From positions 1 to 9,103 of the forward strand of contig CAIPNN010000062.1 in NCBI GenBank assembly GCA_903866425.1: a DNA stretch of 9,103 nt, given 5' to 3'. Below, in pieces: positions 6,209 to 9,103 of this stretch. Under the pieces are notes generated by a model, which ran no database searches, was not told where the DNA came from, and saw only the letters and a program-made list of their open reading frames with translations. Both the position numbers and the translations under genes were made by a program. The DNA is from an uncultured Actinomycetes bacterium (GTDB lineage: Bacteria > Actinomycetota > Thermoleophilia > Miltoncostaeales > Miltoncostaeaceae). Within the stretch, counting starts at the first letter, position 1; the number at the start of each line of letters is the position of its first letter.

Positions 6209-6214
6209 TAGAGT
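6209..6214 (+). promoter_or_regulatory. Candidate -10 box (TAGAGT) for the YciI-like gene
   Basis: TAGAGT lies 30 nt before the ATG at 6245. It would give a leader of about 24 nt containing the AAGGAG ribosome site at 6235-6240. No clear -35 hexamer is present. It sits in the 56-nt gap between divergent genes, so the promoter of the RraA-like gene must lie within or beyond it. Confidence 0.35.
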
Positions 6215-6244
6215 CGGCCGCCGCGGAACCCGAGAAGGAGCCCC

Positions 6245-6526
6245 ATGGACGCCGAGAAGCACACACTGCTGCTGTACGAGTACGTCGACGACATCATCGA
6301 ACGCCGCGGACCCTACCGCGACGCGCACCTTGCGCTGCTGCAGCAGTTGAAGGACTCGGGCACGGTGCTGATGGCGGGCGCCCTTGGTGACCCGGTGACC
6401 GGCGCGGCAATCGTGTTCAACCCGTGCGACCCGGCAGAAATCGGCGAGTACGTGCTGCGCGACCCGTATGTGGTGAACGGGCTCGTCACCGACTGGAAGG
6501 CCCTGCCCTGGACGGTGGTCATCTAG
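6245..6526 (+). CDS. YciI family protein
   Basis: The 93-aa protein matches the small YCII ferredoxin-like fold. It has an N-terminal strand (HTLLLYEYVDD), a helix with the family's conserved His (RDAHLALLQQL, His28), a Gly-turn strand (GTVLMAGALGD, 39-49), and the C-terminal DPYVVNGLV (73-81), which holds the conserved Asp73 and Gly79. The family forms dimers with a His-Asp pair in a possible active site; some members act as dehalogenase-like or lyase enzymes, but most are uncharacterised. AAGGAG at 6235-6240 lies 4 nt before the ATG, a short spacing. The gene is divergent from the RraA-like gene and convergent with the transglycosylase, 6 nt away. It appears to be transcribed alone; its substrate is unknown. 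Confidence 0.85.
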   Translation: MDAEKHTLLLYEYVDDIIERRGPYRDAHLALLQQLKDSGTVLMAGALGDPVTGAAIVFNPCDPAEIGEYVLRDPYVVNGLVTDWKALPWTVVI

Positions 6527-6548
6527 AACCGCTCACGTGGGCGGGTTC
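6526..6548. repeat. Imperfect inverted repeat between convergent genes
   Basis: GAACC (6526-6530) pairs with GGTTC (6544-6548), and the stem can extend by two G-C pairs with one bulge. It spans the stop of the YciI-like gene and of the transglycosylase gene. There is no T run on either side, so termination is uncertain. Confidence 0.25.
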
Positions 6549-7144
6549 AGCTGGTCCCCGTAGGTACGGCGATAGATGGACCAGGCATCGAGGATGTCCT
6601 CCACATAGGCCTTCGTCTCAGGAAACGGGATGTCTTCCGGTACGCGGAAGGTGTGGCCTGAAGCGAGCGCCTGCTGCTTCCACTTGGTCAGATTGCCGGC
6701 ACCGGCGTTGTACGCGGCGAGGCCGTCCTCGACCGAGCCGTTGTTGCGGTCAATCAGCTGGCGCAGGTACCAGGCGCCGAAGGCGATGTTCACCTCGGGG
6801 TCGGCCAGGTCGGCGGCACGCCCCACCGGGGCGTTGTGGGCCGCGGCGATCTCCCGCGCCGTGGAGGGCAGCACCTGCGTGAGGCCCACGGCGCCCCGAT
6901 GGGATTCGGACGCCGGCTCGAAGTCACTCTCCCGCCAGATGAGCGCCGCGATGAGCGCGGGGTCCAGCCCCGTCGCGCCCGCCTCGCGATTGATGGCCGC
7001 TGAGTAGTTCATGGGGTACCAGAGCTTTGCGTACCACGCGGGCTTGGCCGAGTGAATCACCAGGCCAGCGGCGACAAGCACGGCCGCGATGACCACAAAC
7101 CACATGAGGCGGCCCAGACGGCCGCGACGCCTACGCCGCCCCAT
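6533..7144 (-). CDS. Membrane-anchored lytic transglycosylase (SLT domain)
   Basis: The 203-aa protein should cleave the MurNAc-GlcNAc bond of peptidoglycan, forming 1,6-anhydroMurNAc. It has an Arg-rich cytoplasmic start (residues 2-12), one membrane helix (about 14-30, MWFVVIAAVLVAAGLVI), then an extracytoplasmic SLT domain. The catalytic Glu72 is in WRESDF, followed by GAVGLTQVLPSTA (84-96), DPEVNIAFGAWYL (115-127) and AYNAGAGN (144-151), all standard GH23/Slt motifs. No lipobox or LysM is present. It is the third gene after rpsA and coaE, overlapping the coaE end by 14 nt from ATG 7144, so it is likely co-translated. ATG 7105, at the membrane helix itself, would lose the positive flank; ATG 7207 would overlap coaE by 77 nt. 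I prefer 7144, with the start not certain. Confidence 0.9.
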   Translation of the reverse strand: MGRRRRRGRLGRLMWFVVIAAVLVAAGLVIHSAKPAWYAKLWYPMNYSAAINREAGATGLDPALIAALIWRESDFEPASESHRGAVGLTQVLPSTAREIAAAHNAPVGRAADLADPEVNIAFGAWYLRQLIDRNNGSVEDGLAAYNAGAGNLTKWKQQALASGHTFRVPEDIPFPETKAYVEDILDAWSIYRRTYGDQLNPPT

Positions 7145-7739
7145 GCGCCGCCCACACGCGGAACATGTCGCCGACCCACGCGTCAAGCTCGGCTTCGGTG
7201 CCGTCATTCACGAATGACGCATTCGCCGCAGCCACCTTGCGATCCTCGTCCCACTGCAGCGCGGCACGGGCGTCGAAGTCCTGCCCGCGCGCCTCCACTC
7301 GTGCCCGCCGCACATCATCTGACGCCGTCACGACGAGCACGGCGTCGAAGCGATCGGCGAGCCCCACTTCGAACAGCAGGGGCACTTCGCACACCAGCAG
7401 GGGCGGCGTCGGGTCCGCCGCCCGCTGTTCCTCAATCCACGACGTGCGCGCATCGCCGATGCGCGGGTGAAGCAACTCCTCGAGAAAGGCCATCCCGCCG
7501 TCGGATGCCATTGCTGCGGCCCCCAGCGCGGGGCGGTCGACCGATCCATCATCGGCGAGGACCTCGGACCCGAAACGGGCGACCACTGCCTGCACCACGG
7601 CCGGATCGACGTAGAGGCGATGCACCACCTCGTCGGCAGAAAGCACCGCGGCCCCCCGGCGATGGAACGCCTGGAGGGCCGCGGACTTCCCGGAGCCGAT
7701 ACCCCCGGTCAGGCCGATGCAGGCCGGGGAGCTCGGCAT
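7131..7739 (-). CDS. coaE: Dephospho-CoA kinase
   Basis: The 202-aa enzyme phosphorylates the 3'-hydroxyl of dephospho-CoA with ATP, the last step of CoA synthesis, in the cytoplasm. The P-loop GGIGSGKS is at 12-19, and Asp36 in SADEV sits where the family has its catalytic Asp. HPRI (91-94) and the CEVPLLFE strand (117-124) are family hallmarks, followed by the lid region with RRARVEAR (144-151) and the C-terminal KVAAANASFVNDGT (168-181). Length is the usual one for stand-alone bacterial CoaE; no fused DUF/GrpB domain as in some actinobacteria. ATG 7739 places the P-loop at the normal distance from the start; the longer frame upstream lies inside rpsA. It begins 10 nt after the rpsA stop and its end overlaps the transglycosylase start. 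Confidence 0.95.
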   Translation of the reverse strand: MPSSPACIGLTGGIGSGKSAALQAFHRRGAAVLSADEVVHRLYVDPAVVQAVVARFGSEVLADDGSVDRPALGAAAMASDGGMAFLEELLHPRIGDARTSWIEEQRAADPTPPLLVCEVPLLFEVGLADRFDAVLVVTASDDVRRARVEARGQDFDARAALQWDEDRKVAAANASFVNDGTEAELDAWVGDMFRVWAAHGAA

Positions 7740-7749
7740 TGCGTGCTGC

Positions 7750-9063
7750 CTAGTCCTCTGAGACGGGCTCGTCGTGCGAGGAGATCTCCTCGGCGGCCTC
7801 GAGCGCGAGCTCGGCGGCCACCTCACCGGGGGCCTCCTCGATCTCGGCGACCTGCTCGCTGGCCACGTCGTCGGTGAGCTCGTCGTCATCGCCACCGAAC
7901 GTCATGACCGCACCCTCGGCGGACTCCTCCGGAGCCGGCGTGACGCGCTTCAGTGACAGCGACAGGCGGCGACGCTCGGCATCGATCTCAATGATGCGCA
8001 CCTCGAGCTCGTCACCCTGATTGACGACCTCGCGCGGGTTCTCCACGTGGTGGTCGGCCAGCTCGGAGATGTGCACCAGACCCTCCACGCCGGCGTGGAT
8101 CTCCACGAAGGCACCGAACGTGACCACCTTGGTGACCTTGCCGGGGACGATGTCGTTGATCTGGTACGTCTCGATGACGCTCTGCCACGGGTCGGCCTGC
8201 GTCTGCTTGAGACCCAGGGAGATGCGCTGGCGATCGCGGTCGATGTCGAGCACCTTCACCTCGACCTTCTCGCCCACGTTCAGCACCTCAGACGGGTGGT
8301 TGACGTGGCTCCACGAGAGCTCGGAGATGTGGATGAGGCCGTCGATGCCATCGAGGTCGACGAACGCACCGAAGTCGACGATGTTGGAGATGACGCCCTC
8401 AACCACCTTGCCGGGTGCCAGATCGTCGAGAATGCGCTGACGCACCTCACGGCGCTCGTGCTCGAGCACGGCGCGACGGGAGAGCACCACGTTGTTGCGG
8501 CTGCGGTTGAGCTCGATGACCTTGCACTCGAGCTTCTGGCTCATGAACTCGTCGAGATCCTGCACGCGGCGGATGTCGACCAGCGACGCGGGCAGGAAGC
8601 CGCGCACGCCGAGGTCGAGGATGAGACCGCCCTTGACCACCTCGATGACCGTGCCCTCCACGGTCTCACCGGCGGTGGATGCGGCCTCGATGCGCTTCCA
8701 TGCCTTCTCGAAGCGGGCGCGCTTCTTGGAGAGCACAAGGCGACCGTCCTGGTCTTCCTTCTGCATCACCAGGGCGTCGATCATCTCGCCCAGCTGCACC
8801 TCGTCGAGCACGTTGACCGACTTGCGGATTGAGAGCTCGTTGAGGGGGATGACACCCTCGCTCTTGTATCCGACGTCGACGAGCACCTCGTCCTTGTCGA
8901 TGCGGACGACCCGCCCGGACACCACGTCGCCGTCGCCGAACTCGGGGATGGTGATGTCGTAATTGGGGACCTGCTTGCCATCAACCTCGATGTACTCCGG
9001 ACCGTCAAGGGTGAAGATCGGGGTATCGAGCGAGATGATGGTGATGTCGTCGGTGGTGCTCAT
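7750..9063 (-). CDS. rpsA: 30S ribosomal protein S1
   Basis: The 437-aa protein carries four S1 (OB-fold) domains at about 46-115, 132-200, 217-286 and 304-373. Domains 3 and 4 show the classical FGAFVDL/FGAFVEI and GLIHISEL/GLVHISEL motifs. It binds mRNA and helps start translation on the 30S subunit. Four domains and an acidic Asp/Glu-rich tail (from about 380) are the actinobacterial form, unlike the six of E. coli. The first 40 residues (for example TIISLDTPIFTLDGPEYIEV) are an extended leader before domain 1. AGGA lies 10 nt before the ATG at 9063. It heads the unit rpsA-coaE-transglycosylase; its promoter is likely just outside the window, since only 40 nt of leader are visible (9064-9103). 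Confidence 0.97.
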   Translation of the reverse strand: MSTTDDITIISLDTPIFTLDGPEYIEVDGKQVPNYDITIPEFGDGDVVSGRVVRIDKDEVLVDVGYKSEGVIPLNELSIRKSVNVLDEVQLGEMIDALVMQKEDQDGRLVLSKKRARFEKAWKRIEAASTAGETVEGTVIEVVKGGLILDLGVRGFLPASLVDIRRVQDLDEFMSQKLECKVIELNRSRNNVVLSRRAVLEHERREVRQRILDDLAPGKVVEGVISNIVDFGAFVDLDGIDGLIHISELSWSHVNHPSEVLNVGEKVEVKVLDIDRDRQRISLGLKQTQADPWQSVIETYQINDIVPGKVTKVVTFGAFVEIHAGVEGLVHISELADHHVENPREVVNQGDELEVRIIEIDAERRRLSLSLKRVTPAPEESAEGAVMTFGGDDDELTDDVASEQVAEIEEAPGEVAAELALEAAEEISSHDEPVSED

Positions 9064-9103
9064 GTCGTAGGTGTCCTTGGATGAATGCGGCGCGGGCCAT
9101 GCA

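Noticed and set aside
8047..8832. 261-aa plus-strand frame
   Set aside because: Antisense to rpsA; its His/Asp/Leu-rich text reflects the S1 repeats on the other strand.

Overview
This is GC-rich chromosomal DNA from a bacterium, most likely an actinomycetote. The evidence is a four-domain S1 protein with an acidic tail, GTG and TTG starts, TANNNT-type -10 boxes, and the rpsA-coaE-lytic transglycosylase gene order. From memory that order is typical of Thermoleophilia-like lineages, but this placement is an inference. Eleven protein genes fill almost the whole window. I saw no RNA gene, CRISPR array or insertion sequence.

Layout. (1) 115-675 (+): HdeD/DUF308 membrane protein, closed by a strong nested-hairpin terminator (681-743). 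(2) 878-2701 (+): a two-gene unit, a catalytic-domain-only tyrosine-recombinase-like protein followed 3 nt later by a divergent MurD-type Mur ligase with a TTG start. Both keep their folds' signatures but lack selected active-site residues. (3) 2698-3258 (-): Arg-type cysteine dioxygenase, convergent with the Mur ligase and sharing stop-codon bases with it. (4) 3357-5302 (+): an unrecognised 150-aa protein, probably read from a leaderless mRNA, coupled by a GTGA overlap to a 498-aa N6-adenine DNA methyltransferase. (5) 5351-5551 (+): an unrecognised acidic 66-aa protein. (6) 5553-6188 (-): RraA-like protein, divergent from 6245-6526 (+), a YciI-like protein. (7) 9063 down to 6533 (-): the housekeeping run rpsA, coaE, then a membrane-anchored lytic transglycosylase, tightly packed and partly overlapping.

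The right end is conserved core: translation, CoA synthesis and murein remodelling. The left and centre are accessory. The points most worth a second look are the recombinase-like/MurD-like pair, where both partners look repurposed, and the unknown protein coupled to an orphan methyltransferase with no restriction nuclease in view. No single finding proves a new system.
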